Source of the DNA: Nitrosopumilaceae archaeon
GTDB taxonomy: Archaea > Thermoproteota > Nitrososphaeria > Nitrososphaerales > Nitrosopumilaceae
Assembly: GCA_900620265.3 (NCBI GenBank)
Contig: UYNY03000069.1
Span: 1-64,000 of the forward strand
Direction: 5' to 3'
Length of the DNA stretch: 64,000 bases
Part shown: in pieces, positions 1 to 8,701 of the stretch
Layout of the letters: every line of letters begins with the position of its first letter
Numbering within the stretch: position 1 is the first letter of the stretch
The notes under the pieces: model-generated
What the model saw: the letters and a program-made list of their open reading frames with translations, nothing else
What the model was told of the DNA's origin: nothing
The model's database searches: none
Translations under genes and position numbers: made by a program

Positions 1-1958
1 TACCAGAGCCAGAGGTGGACCGCGGCAGGCACCTCGTGACCTACTCGTGCACCGACTCTGCGGGCAACGCGGCCGAGCCTGCCAACGCCACCATCCACGT
101 GGGCCGCGCCGGCGACACGCTGCCGCCCGTCATCACGATGGACGGGTACTCTGTAATCTACCATGTGCGGGGAACACCGTACGTTGACCGCGGCGCCACA
201 TGCTATGACGACAACTACGGCGAGCTGCCCGTGGCCGTATCCGCCCCCGACGGCCCCGTCGACTATAACAGGATCGGCACCTACCGGGTCGTCTACACCT
301 GCGACGACCCGAGGGACGGCGAGGTGGCGGCCACGAGGCACGTCCGCGTCGTGGCCTCCCTCCCCGGCGACACGAACCCGCCGATGGTGGAGCTGCCGCC
401 GGAGGTGGAGGGGATCGTATCGGGCGCGGCGGCCGGCGCCCCGTCCACGGGGATCATCGACCGGGACGGGACGGTAACGCGCGTGCCGGCGCCGGATCCG
501 GGCGGCGAGCCGGCGCACGAGGCGGCCATCCGGCACGCGGCCGGCACGCCGTTCACGCCGCCGCGCGGCATCTGCAACGACGGGTCCGACGAGGACGGCA
601 ACGGCATCTACGCCCTTGCCAATTACACCCACTCGATAACGGAATCGACGCCGGCAGGATCGACCGAGGATGTAACCTACACCTGCAGGGATCCGGCCGG
701 CAACACGTCCACCAGGACGCTGCACGTGATGATCGAGGAAGACGGGTCCGCCCCGCGGATAACCCTGCTGGGGCCGGGGACGGTGACGATGAGGCCGGGC
801 GCCCAGTACATGGAGCTTGGCGCCTCGTGCGCCGACGGGTTCACCCCGCCGGGCACGCAGCTCCTCCCGAGGATATCAGGCGACCGCGTGCTGTCCAAGC
901 CGGGCATCTACGAGCTCGACTATGTCTGTGAGGACGCCTCCGGGCACATCTCACCGGTGATCGGCAGGACGATCATCGTCCGCTCCGACGGATCCGGCGA
1001 GGAGGACTGGCTGCTGAACCCGACGTTCGGCAGGTCGTGGATATCTGACGGGCAGCAGGTCCGCGGCGGGTTCGCGTTCAACGGCAGGGCCATCGACATC
1101 ACGGACAACTTCCACACCGGGCTGGACCGTAGGACCGTCCAGGTGGGCAGCGACAATACGATCACGATGAAGGCCTACTCGGAGCGCGACCTGGAGCGGT
1201 TTACGATATATCTTGGCGTGCCGGACGTATCAAGGGCGACCACCGCCGATGCGGCCATCCATGTGGACCTGCAGCGCGACTATATGGTGCCCGCCCAGTA
1301 TGTCATCGCCTCCGTATCGCATGACCAGGCAATGCCGCTGGTCCAGGAGAACTCGACGACGGCGTCAGTCTCTGCCTCCAAGTGCGGCACCGGCGATGAA
1401 ATGTGCACCACCGTCGAGGTCTCGTTCAGGGTGATGGCCCCGCTCTCCTCCGACATTGTGGCAATAGCGGCGATGGACACGGAGCGCAGGTTCACCGTCT
1501 CATACGTCAACGACGGGGTCAGGTTCGACGGGACATCCATGCTCCCCGCCGAGACGGCCTCGTTCGTCATAAAGCGCGGCAACCAGCACCCCGCCGAGTG
1601 GGTGCACCTCGTGCGCGAGGACTGGAGGTACAACCTCTGGGAGGACCAGCACGGGTTCGCCTGGGTGCGCAACTCCTACGGGTCGTGGGAGCAGGTGACG
1701 CGCGCCGGCTTTGAGAGGCTGGCAGATCCGGAGGTGTCCATAGTGACGCGCAACCACGACCGGTTCGCCGACATGCTAGAGCGCGAGCGGGATCGCGCCG
1801 CCCTGGTATTCAACGCCACCGCCCTAGAGCGCGAGGTCGGCGGGTCGTTCTCACACGACGCGCCCGTCAGGGTCGAGAAGCTAAAGGATCCGGCCATACT
1901 CGAGAGGCTGAAGATCGAGGAGCTGTCGGCGCTAGAGTACCTTGAAAGGGCAAGATAG
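1..1958 (+). CDS. Secreted Ig-like repeat surface protein (5' partial)
   Basis: Open from the left edge; the frame reads PEPEVDRGRHLVTYSCTDSA before any needed start, so the gene begins outside the window and the GTG at 15 is probably internal. At least three Ig-like modules of the bacterial-surface/HYR (DUF5011-like) type occur in the first 340 residues, each with an L-G-x-x-Y-x-D-x-G-A-x-C pattern and a closing V-x-Y-x-C-x-D strand. Cysteines recur in pairs, suggesting disulfides outside the cell. The remaining C-terminal half (from LLNPTFGRSW on) is not an Ig repeat and is typical in style of large thaumarchaeal exported proteins, but I cannot name it. No membrane anchor is seen at the C-terminus. 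A role at the cell surface is inferred. Confidence 0.7.
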   Translation, partial: PEPEVDRGRHLVTYSCTDSAGNAAEPANATIHVGRAGDTLPPVITMDGYSVIYHVRGTPYVDRGATCYDDNYGELPVAVSAPDGPVDYNRIGTYRVVYTCDDPRDGEVAATRHVRVVASLPGDTNPPMVELPPEVEGIVSGAAAGAPSTGIIDRDGTVTRVPAPDPGGEPAHEAAIRHAAGTPFTPPRGICNDGSDEDGNGIYALANYTHSITESTPAGSTEDVTYTCRDPAGNTSTRTLHVMIEEDGSAPRITLLGPGTVTMRPGAQYMELGASCADGFTPPGTQLLPRISGDRVLSKPGIYELDYVCEDASGHISPVIGRTIIVRSDGSGEEDWLLNPTFGRSWISDGQQVRGGFAFNGRAIDITDNFHTGLDRRTVQVGSDNTITMKAYSERDLERFTIYLGVPDVSRATTADAAIHVDLQRDYMVPAQYVIASVSHDQAMPLVQENSTTASVSASKCGTGDEMCTTVEVSFRVMAPLSSDIVAIAAMDTERRFTVSYVNDGVRFDGTSMLPAETASFVIKRGNQHPAEWVHLVREDWRYNLWEDQHGFAWVRNSYGSWEQVTRAGFERLADPEVSIVTRNHDRFADMLERERDRAALVFNATALEREVGGSFSHDAPVRVEKLKDPAILERLKIEELSALEYLERAR

Positions 1959-2000
1959 GCCCCAAACGGGTTAAATAGGAGGCGGCGCCGTCCCCCCGGC

Positions 2001-2654
2001 ATGGCACTATATCTGGAGACGGACGAGGCGAGGCGGCACATGTACCTGCTGCTCCGGGCCCCAGAGTTCAGGCGGGGTTTAGAGGGGATCCCCGCCGCAG
2101 AGAGGATCCACGAGGCTCTCTTTGTATTCAGGAGCATCAGGCGGCTGCCCGCGGGCGACCTTGTGATAAAAAAGGACGGCTGTTACAGCCCGTCCCTGGA
2201 TCTGGCGCTAAAAGAGGCCGTCGAGTCGGGCGAGGTCGCGCGTGAGGCGGCCGGCGGCGTCGAGCGCTACTCGCTGACAGACGGGGGGCTTGCAGAGTCG
2301 AGGGGGCCGTGGGACGCCGCCGAGGAGGACGAGAGGATAGAGGCCGCCGAGGCAAAGGACCAGGTGAACGAGATAACCGACAGGGAGCTAGTCTCGTTCC
2401 TGTATGCCGAGTTCCCAGAGACGTGGACGGATCCGGACATGAAGAAAAAGGCAAGGGAGTGGGGGTTCGAGGCGGCCTGCTCCATGTACGACCGTGCAAA
2501 GGTGTCGATTACCACCGGCTCTTGGATGGCCGGCATGGACTATGAGGGGTTCATGAAGGCGCTCATGGCGGGCGGGTACATGAAGTGCAGGGAGAGCGCG
2601 GAGGAGATGCGAAAAAATGTCGATGAGATCATTAATCATAGTAATGCTAATTGA
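2001..2654 (+). CDS. Antitoxin-like winged-helix protein paired with PIN gene
   Basis: 217 aa. A TATA-like ttaaata near 1971 lies about 25 nt before this ATG, giving a leaderless start. The N-terminal half looks like a winged helix ending in a wing (DGCYSPSLDLALKEA, then YSLTDGG), matching the Panacea/YwgA-style GPYS position. The C-terminal half has SFLYAEFP followed by a helix-turn-helix-like stretch (KVSITTGSWMAGMDYEGFMK) that resembles UPF0175 antitoxins. The same two-part layout recurs at 11412-12078 and 58318-58920, and a truncated copy of the N-terminus follows at 3210-3380. The next gene, a PIN protein, overlaps the 3' end, so an antitoxin role is inferred from pairing. No catalytic residues are evident. 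Confidence 0.6.
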   Translation: MALYLETDEARRHMYLLLRAPEFRRGLEGIPAAERIHEALFVFRSIRRLPAGDLVIKKDGCYSPSLDLALKEAVESGEVAREAAGGVERYSLTDGGLAESRGPWDAAEEDERIEAAEAKDQVNEITDRELVSFLYAEFPETWTDPDMKKKAREWGFEAACSMYDRAKVSITTGSWMAGMDYEGFMKALMAGGYMKCRESAEEMRKNVDEIINHSNAN

Positions 2655-3207
2655 CACCAATATCTGGATCCACCTGTATGAGGCGGGACTGACGTGGGTG
2701 ATCCGTGAGATCGTCAAGCTGCCCGGGCACGAGGTGTGGATAACCGGTTGTGTGCGGCGCGAGCTTGACAAGCCGGAGCACGGGGGGGTCCACGCCAGGA
2801 CGGACGGGATGCTTGATGACGGGACGGTCGTCACAGCCGCGGTTCCCGGGCAGGATCCGTCCAAGCCGTCCGCCTACAAAAAAGCCGAGTATGAGCTGAT
2901 CGCACTAGTGGAAGGGCTACTGGGCAAGGAATCAGGCTTGATCGTCACGAATGACGATCGGGCACTAGACAAATGCAATGCCAAAGGTATCAGATCGCTT
3001 GACATGGCCAAGTTTCTCATATGGTGCTGCGAGCAGTGCGTACTTGGGCGCGCCGACGCCGTGGACGGATTTGATGATCTTACAAAGGGCGGCCTCGTGT
3101 TAAAGACATCCAGACAAGAGTTTATCGACGAGATTTCACGATCTCCCGCGCCGTCCAGGCGCGGCCGCGCGGGCGGGGACAGGGGGGACGGCTCCCGTGG
3201 ATCCTGA
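2644..3207 (+). CDS. PIN-domain ribonuclease (VapC-like toxin)
   Basis: 187 aa from the ATG at 2644, which opens with the PIN signature MLIDTNIWIHLYE; an earlier in-frame ATG at 2617 would add nine residues. The first acidic residue (D of DTN), a second in VRRELDK, and a last in LIVTNDDRALD are visible; the third usual Asp position reads KAEYELIAL, so it may be a Glu or be divergent. The gene overlaps its partner by 11 nt, a typical toxin-antitoxin arrangement. PIN toxins cut RNA, often tRNA or rRNA. The last ~25 residues are Arg/Gly/Ser-rich and much more GC-rich than the rest, then the relic at 3210 begins, suggesting the original C-terminus was replaced at a recombination junction. Confidence 0.75.
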   Translation: MLIDTNIWIHLYEAGLTWVIREIVKLPGHEVWITGCVRRELDKPEHGGVHARTDGMLDDGTVVTAAVPGQDPSKPSAYKKAEYELIALVEGLLGKESGLIVTNDDRALDKCNAKGIRSLDMAKFLIWCCEQCVLGRADAVDGFDDLTKGGLVLKTSRQEFIDEISRSPAPSRRGRAGGDRGDGSRGS

Positions 3208-3209
3208 CT

Positions 3210-3380
3210 AGGCGAGGCGGCACATGTACCTGCTGCTCCGGGCCCCAGATTTCATGCGGGACTCCGAGGAGATCCCAAAGACCGAGAGGATCCACGAGGC
3301 GCTCTTTGTGCTCAGGAGCGCCATGAGGCTGCCGCCCGGCGGCCTTGTGATAAAAGGGGACGGCTGCCACGGCCCGTCCC
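3210..3380 (+). pseudogene. Truncated paralogue of the antitoxin-like gene at 2001
   Basis: About 170 bp match 2030-2198 closely: both read gcgaggcggcacatgtacct, share RIHEALF and LVIK-GDG, and stop matching just after the GPS codons. In frame it gives MYLLLRAPDFMRD and then ERIHEALFVLRSAMRLPP; differences from the first copy are mostly conservative, so the copy diverged as a working gene before it was cut. Sequence then runs into the promoter of the next gene. No start or stop of its own. Confidence 0.75.
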
Positions 3381-3428
3381 CCCCCGGGCCCCGCATGACT
3401 TATTTTTGGCGCGCGCACGCGGGCCCCC

Positions 3429-3962
3429 ATGGGAAAGGCCTTTTACGCGGTGCTCATAGCCATACCCGTGGTGATAGCCCTGCTGGTCACCAGCCCGCTG
3501 CTGCTCCGGAACGAGATACCCGTGGCGGCCACCAGCCCGGCCGACCACGTCGAGATCGAGTATACAAAGCACCAGCTGAGGACCGTATCGCACGGGGTGG
3601 CCGGGAGGACCGCCTCCGAAAAGACGGAGATCCTCTACATAAAGGACGACGGCGAGGCAAAGTACACGGTCACCGAGCAGGGGTACCTCCGCCCCGACGC
3701 CCGCAAGGTGCTCGACCGGGCCACGCTCGACTCGCTCAAGGCGATAATAAAGGAGACGGGGTTCATCAACATACCGTCAGAGTCGTTCCCGGTGGTCGAG
3801 GGGGCCGCCGAGTACCAAAAGTCCAACGTAAAGGTGACGCTCAACGGGCAGGTCAACCAGGTCCACTGGCCCGAGCAGAACGCCACCACCGCCAAGATAC
3901 CCGTCATAATAACGGCCATCGAGCAGAAGCTTGACGCCGTGATAGACGGGTTCGCCGAATAG
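3429..3962 (+). CDS. N-terminally anchored extracytoplasmic protein, unknown function
   Basis: 177 aa. ATG start about 25 nt after a ttattttt box near 3400. Residues 6-26 form one hydrophobic segment (signal anchor or signal peptide) after a short basic start; the rest is a soluble domain with alternating strands and charged helices, ending ITAIEQKLDAVIDG. There are no cysteines in the mature part and no recognised catalytic motif. It stands alone between the toxin relic and pdxS and does not overlap either. I do not recognise the family; it has the look of the small anchored proteins common in Thaumarchaeota. Confidence 0.6.
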   Translation: MGKAFYAVLIAIPVVIALLVTSPLLLRNEIPVAATSPADHVEIEYTKHQLRTVSHGVAGRTASEKTEILYIKDDGEAKYTVTEQGYLRPDARKVLDRATLDSLKAIIKETGFINIPSESFPVVEGAAEYQKSNVKVTLNGQVNQVHWPEQNATTAKIPVIITAIEQKLDAVIDGFAE

Positions 3963-3995
3963 ATACAAATAGCTGGCCCCGCCGGCCCCCGGCCG

Positions 3996-4946
3996 TTGAT
4001 CTCGACCCACGGGAACCGGCCCGACGCCCCCGGGCTGGTCCGCACGGCGGACTCCGTCCGGGGCAGCGCCCTCGTAAAGCGCGGCATGGCCCACATGCTC
4101 AAGGGGGGCGTGGTGATGGACGTGACGAGCGCCGAGCAGGCCCGCATCGCCGAGGAGGCCGGCGCCGTCGCCGTCATGGTGCTTGACAAGCTCCCCTCCG
4201 AGGTGCGCAGGGCCGGCGGCGTGGCAAGGACGGCCGGCGTCGGCGTCATCGAGGAGGTCAAGAAGGCAGTCACCATACCGGTCATGGCAAAGTGCCGCAT
4301 CGGGCACTGGGCCGAGGCGCGCGTCCTCGAGCAGTCCGACGTCGACATGATAGACGAGTCCGAGGTGCTGACGCCGGCCGATCCAAAGGCGCACATCTGG
4401 AAGTGGGACTATACCATCCCGTTCGTCTGCGGCGCAAGGTCGCTAGGCGAGGCGCTCAGGCGCGTCGAGGAGGGCGCGTCCATGATCCGCACAAAGGGCG
4501 AGCCGGGCACCGGCAACGTGGCCGAGGCCATCACGCATGTCAAGGCGGTCAACGACATGATACGGCACGCAAGGTCGCTGCGCGACGCCGGCGACATGCA
4601 GGGGCTGGCGCTCGCCGCCAGGTCGATGGGGGCCCCGCTGCACCTGGTGGAGGAGGTGGCCCGCTCTGGGCGCCTGCCCGTGGTGAACTTTGCGGCCGGC
4701 GGGATCGCGACGCCGGCGGACGCGGCCCAGATGATGTCGCTCGGCTGCGACGGGATATTCGTGGGGTCGGGGATATTCGACTCGTCGGACCCTGCCGCGC
4801 GGGCGCGCGCCGTCGTGCTTGCCACGTCCTCGTGGCGCGACCACGCGGCCGTGCGCAGGGCCCAGGGGATGGTGGACGAGCGCGGCTCGATGGGCGGCAT
4901 CGGGGGCGAGCCTGATCTCCGGATGCAGGAGCAGGGGCCGCAATGA
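3996..4946 (+). CDS. pdxS: Pyridoxal 5'-phosphate synthase, PdxS subunit
   Basis: 316 aa, the usual length. PdxS makes PLP from ribose 5-phosphate, glyceraldehyde 3-phosphate and ammonia supplied by PdxT. The family's (beta/alpha)8 landmarks are all present: [20 protein letters not shown], the lysine-bearing [24 protein letters not shown], the phosphate loop [14 protein letters not shown] and VGSGIF. The start is TTG, chosen because a TATA-like atacaaata near 3963 sits about 25-30 nt upstream. pdxT overlaps its stop by 4 nt (ATGA), so the two subunits are made from one mRNA. Confidence 0.95.
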   Translation: MISTHGNRPDAPGLVRTADSVRGSALVKRGMAHMLKGGVVMDVTSAEQARIAEEAGAVAVMVLDKLPSEVRRAGGVARTAGVGVIEEVKKAVTIPVMAKCRIGHWAEARVLEQSDVDMIDESEVLTPADPKAHIWKWDYTIPFVCGARSLGEALRRVEEGASMIRTKGEPGTGNVAEAITHVKAVNDMIRHARSLRDAGDMQGLALAARSMGAPLHLVEEVARSGRLPVVNFAAGGIATPADAAQMMSLGCDGIFVGSGIFDSSDPAARARAVVLATSSWRDHAAVRRAQGMVDERGSMGGIGGEPDLRMQEQGPQ

Positions 4947-5536
4947 GGGTCGGCGTGCTGGACGCGCAGGGAGACGTCTATGAGAACCTGCGCGCGGTCC
5001 GCTCCGCGCTAAAGCCGGCCGGCAAGAAGGCCGACGTCGTGCGCGTGTCCGGGGCGGCCGTAAAGGACGTCGACGCGCTCGTGATACCGGGCGGCGAGAG
5101 CACCGCGATGGGGCGCCTCTGCTCCGGGGACGGCTCGCTGGACCTGATACGATCCAGGATAGAGTCCGGCATGCCCGTGCTGGGCGTCTGCGCCGGCCTC
5201 GTGCTGCTCTCAAAGGGTGTGACTGACAGCACGGCCGGCAGCACGGGGCAGCCGCTGGTCGGGGCACTTGACGTGGATATAGTGCGCAACGCGTTCGGCC
5301 GCCAGTCCCAGTCCTTCGAGGCCGCCATATCCATGGAGGAGATCGGGATAAAGAGGTACAACGGCGTCTTTATCAGGGCCCCGTACGTCTCGAGGACCGG
5401 GGACGGCGTAAAGGGGATAGCCTCCCTTGGGGGCAGGGTCGTCGCGGTCAAAAAGGGCGCCATACTCGGGACGGCATTCCACCCGGAGCTATCCGGCGAC
5501 CACTCGCTGCACGCCCACTTTCTAGGGCTTCTCTAG
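4943..5536 (+). CDS. pdxT: PLP synthase glutaminase subunit PdxT
   Basis: 197 aa class I glutamine amidotransferase that feeds ammonia to PdxS. The catalytic Cys lies in LGVCAGL and the His-Glu pair in FHPELSGD; the PGGEST loop that closes the glutaminase site is intact. Overlaps pdxS by 4 nt. Its last 15 nt overlap the 3' end of the convergent valS gene. Confidence 0.95.
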   Translation: MRVGVLDAQGDVYENLRAVRSALKPAGKKADVVRVSGAAVKDVDALVIPGGESTAMGRLCSGDGSLDLIRSRIESGMPVLGVCAGLVLLSKGVTDSTAGSTGQPLVGALDVDIVRNAFGRQSQSFEAAISMEEIGIKRYNGVFIRAPYVSRTGDGVKGIASLGGRVVAVKKGAILGTAFHPELSGDHSLHAHFLGLL

Positions 5537-7804
5537 CCTGTGCATGGCCTCAAGGTCCGGCGCGAACCCCTCGAGCCCCGCCGGTATCCCCGCGCGCACG
5601 GGATCCCGCAGCGAGAGCCCGGAGGACTTTTTCCTGTTCCATATCTCGGAGTTAAAGTCAAGCAGGCCGCCCCTCGGCGGATAGTCGCCCTCCTCGGGCT
5701 CCGGCAGCCGCTCAGAGTGCACGCTGCCCCCGTACATGCGCCCCCACAGCCCGTCCGTGATGAACGGGATCACGGGGGCCAGCAGGCGCAGCAGGGCGCG
5801 CAGCACGCGGTGGATGGTCCCGCGCGCAGAGTCGCGCGCCGCATCATCAAAGCCCTCCCCGGCGGCCCTCTGCTTTGCCATCTCGACATAGTGGGCCGCG
5901 AACACGTTCCACATGAACTCGCGCACGGACGTGGCGACGGTGAAAAAGTCGTACCTCGAGTACGCGTCCTGGCACGAGCGCACCAGCGCGTCAAGCTCGC
6001 CTAGTATCCACCGGTCCGTGTGCGTCCCGCCCGAAGTCCCCGGGTCCTCCATGCCTGATGCGAACCTCGATACGTTCCACAGCTTTGTGAGGAACTTTCT
6101 GGCGGACTCCATCCTCTCCTCGCTGCACCTAAAGTCGTCCCCCTGGCCGGCCTCGCCGGCGCTCCAGAACCTGAACGCGTCGGCGCCGATCCTGCGTATG
6201 ACCGGCAGCGGGTCCATCGCGTTGCCGCGGCTCTTGCTCATCTTGTGGCCGCGCCCGTCAAGCCCGTACCCCATTATCCAGGCCTCCGACCACGGCGTCC
6301 TCCCGTCAAGCTGCCTGCACCGCAGCATCGTATAGTACAGCCAGGTCCTCACGATATCCTTGGCCTGCGGCCGCAGGGCGGCCGGGTAGGCCGACCTGAA
6401 GAGCTCCTCGTCCCTGTTCCAGCCTGATATGTAGAGCGGCGAGATGCTAGAGTCCATCCACGTGTCAAGCGTCCTCTCCTCGCCGCGGAACTTTGTGCCG
6501 CCGCACCCGCACGGCCCGCCGGGCCACTCCTCCGCCCACGGCCTGCGGTACTCGCCGGGCTCGGGGACGTGCGCCATCCCGCACGACTCGCAGTACCAGA
6601 CGGGGATCTCCGTCCCGTAGAACCTGCGCCTCGAGACGGGCCAGTCCATCCCGACGGAGTCAAGCCAGTTGAGCAGTATCTGCCGGTGCTTTTCGGGGTG
6701 GAACGCGATATCCGCAGAGGCGCCGCGCACGTCACCCACCATGTCAGTCTGCCTCACATAGTACTCCTCCATCGGGATTATCTCGACCGCGTTGCCGCTC
6801 CTCTCAGAGACGGGCGTCATGTGCCTTATCTCGTCGATCTCCTCGACGAATCCGGCCTCCTCAAGATCCGCTATGATCTTCTCGCGCGCCTGGGACGGGC
6901 GCAGCCCCGCGTACGCGCCGGCCGCCTCCGTCATCCTGCCGTCGGGGCCTATGGCGGCCACCTCCTCGAGCCCCAGCTCGCGGAAGAGCGCCACGTCGTT
7001 CTGGTCCCCATAGCTGCACACCATCACGGCGCCCGACCCAAAGTCGGGCCTTGCCGACCTGTGGTACCTTATCGGGACCCTCCTGCCGGTGATGGGCACG
7101 ACCGCCTCTGCGCCCTCCATGCCCGCGTACCTCTCGTCGCCGGGGTTGACGATGACGGCCCGGCACGCGCAGAGCAGCTCGGGCCTCGTGCTCGCTATGG
7201 TGATCGATCCCTCCCCGAGGCCGAACCGCATGTGGACGAGCCTTGACTCGCGCTCCTCGTGCGTTATCTCGGCGTCCGCTATCACGGTGCCCGACTTCCA
7301 GTCATAGTTGTTGGGCCGGGTCGACACGTAGACCCTCCCCTCCCTCCACAGCCTGATGAACGTGGCCTGCGTGACGGCCCTGTACTCGGCGGAGTCGGTC
7401 CTGTAGATGTTCCCAAAGTCGCAGCTCATCCCGAGGGACCTCATCACCTCTAGCATCTCTGACTCTAGCTCGTCAAGCGACTGGCGGCAGAGGTCGAGGA
7501 ACTCCTGCCTCGGCGTCGCGTGCATCCTGATCTTGCGCTTTTTCTCTGTATACAGCTCGACGGGCAGGCCGTTGCGGTCGATCCCGACCGGAAAGTAGAC
7601 GTTCATGCCGCGCATCCGGGCCGTCCTCGCTATCATGTCTATCTGCGCATAGTGGGCGGCGGCCCCGATGTGCCATGGCCTGCCGGACGGGTACGGCGGG
7701 GGCGTGTCTATCGTGTATGCGCGCCTAGACCTGTCAAACCCGTGCCTCCATCCCGCGGCGATCCCGGGCTCGAGCCCCGGATCCCACGCCTTTTCGGGTA
7801 TCAT
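5522..7804 (-). CDS. valS: Valyl-tRNA synthetase
   Basis: 760 aa class I synthetase charging tRNA-Val. The HIGH motif appears as PWHIG after TIDTPPPYPSGR, and KMSKS is exact in GHKMSKSRGN. The ValRS-type LDTWMDSSISPLYISGW separates it from IleRS and LeuRS. An editing CP1 domain lies between (about 190-330), and a zinc-knuckle-like CESCG...CGCGG falls near 410-440. The anticodon-binding domain follows KMSKS. It is shorter than most ValRS and lacks the long coiled-coil C-terminus. Its ATG overlaps the stop of the upstream pterin synthase-like gene (ATGA), so they are cotranscribed. Confidence 0.93.
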   Translation of the reverse strand: MIPEKAWDPGLEPGIAAGWRHGFDRSRRAYTIDTPPPYPSGRPWHIGAAAHYAQIDMIARTARMRGMNVYFPVGIDRNGLPVELYTEKKRKIRMHATPRQEFLDLCRQSLDELESEMLEVMRSLGMSCDFGNIYRTDSAEYRAVTQATFIRLWREGRVYVSTRPNNYDWKSGTVIADAEITHEERESRLVHMRFGLGEGSITIASTRPELLCACRAVIVNPGDERYAGMEGAEAVVPITGRRVPIRYHRSARPDFGSGAVMVCSYGDQNDVALFRELGLEEVAAIGPDGRMTEAAGAYAGLRPSQAREKIIADLEEAGFVEEIDEIRHMTPVSERSGNAVEIIPMEEYYVRQTDMVGDVRGASADIAFHPEKHRQILLNWLDSVGMDWPVSRRRFYGTEIPVWYCESCGMAHVPEPGEYRRPWAEEWPGGPCGCGGTKFRGEERTLDTWMDSSISPLYISGWNRDEELFRSAYPAALRPQAKDIVRTWLYYTMLRCRQLDGRTPWSEAWIMGYGLDGRGHKMSKSRGNAMDPLPVIRRIGADAFRFWSAGEAGQGDDFRCSEERMESARKFLTKLWNVSRFASGMEDPGTSGGTHTDRWILGELDALVRSCQDAYSRYDFFTVATSVREFMWNVFAAHYVEMAKQRAAGEGFDDAARDSARGTIHRVLRALLRLLAPVIPFITDGLWGRMYGGSVHSERLPEPEEGDYPPRGGLLDFNSEIWNRKKSSGLSLRDPVRAGIPAGLEGFAPDLEAMHRLEKP

Positions 7805-8571
7805 CTCACCTTGGAGACGACGTGCGACCCCTTGTTGTACCCCTCGTAGATGTGCACCCCGACCGCCTCGATGTTCCCCGGCATCATGGGGACCAGGATC
7901 CTGACCAGCTCCTCGGAGAGGTTCTCGACGGTCGCCTCGCCCTCCAGCATGTAGGCGGTGTCCCTCGGGACCCTGATGTCGAACCTGCCGCGCGGGCCCT
8001 CGAACCTTACCATGTAGTGGTCCCCGTCCTCCTCCGAGTACCTCGAGTTTATGAAGAACTTGTGGTCGAACCTGCCGACGGCCTCCCTGATTATCCGCTT
8101 TGCCTCCCCAAAGTCAAGCAGCAGGTTGTCCGACGTCCTGCCGACCAGCTCGACCATCACCCTCGACGTGTGGCCGTGCAATATCGAGCACTTTTCGACC
8201 AGCGGCAGCACGTGCGCATAGTCAAAGGCGAACGACGGGTCGTCGAGGAATATCGAGCCCGTCTGCCCGCCGGATCCCATCTCACCGAGCTCGCCGGCCT
8301 TTGCGGCGCGCCCCGGCGGCCCGACGGAGATCGCCCTGCATGCGGAGCTTATCCTCTCAAACCTTGCCTCGTCCTCGGGGCCGTCGACCACCTGGATGAC
8401 CCCGGCGTCCGTCTTAAAGTCGGCCTTTTCGCCGCCCACCTCGGCCCCGCGCTCGTAACTTATGCCCAGAAAGTCAAGCAGCCTCGAGACCGTCAGCTCC
8501 GTCCTCGTCCCCATCATGTTGCCGTCCTTGTCCACGTACCTGAAGGTCGAGTCCAGAACCGGTTCCGCCAT
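7801..8571 (-). CDS. 6-pyruvoyl-tetrahydropterin synthase/QueD family protein with N-terminal extension
   Basis: 256 aa. The C-terminal ~150 residues show the PTPS/QueD fold markers: FDYAHVLP as the first zinc-His strand, the HGHTSR zinc pair, DFGEAKRIIREAVGRFDHK with the conserved FDHK, and a final VGVHIYEG strand with the substrate-binding Glu. Family members make 6-carboxytetrahydropterin (queuosine/archaeosine route) or 6-pyruvoyl-tetrahydropterin; the sequence does not decide between them. The first ~100 residues are an unusual extra domain (starts MAEPVLDSTFRYVDKDGN, with SRLLDFLGISYERGAE) resembling nothing I can name. Promoter: tatatgtattg near 8600. The dehydratase at 12169 also acts on pterins. 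Confidence 0.8.
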   Translation of the reverse strand: MAEPVLDSTFRYVDKDGNMMGTRTELTVSRLLDFLGISYERGAEVGGEKADFKTDAGVIQVVDGPEDEARFERISSACRAISVGPPGRAAKAGELGEMGSGGQTGSIFLDDPSFAFDYAHVLPLVEKCSILHGHTSRVMVELVGRTSDNLLLDFGEAKRIIREAVGRFDHKFFINSRYSEEDGDHYMVRFEGPRGRFDIRVPRDTAYMLEGEATVENLSEELVRILVPMMPGNIEAVGVHIYEGYNKGSHVVSKVR

Positions 8572-8701
8572 GCCCGCCGGCGCGGCCCCGTTTCAATATA
8601 TGTATTGGCGGGCCTGCGCGGGATGCCGTCCGCCCGGATCGCTGCCCGGATCGCCCCCCGGGCCCCGTGATCCTTAAATTGATGAATCCCCGACCGCCGG
8701 C

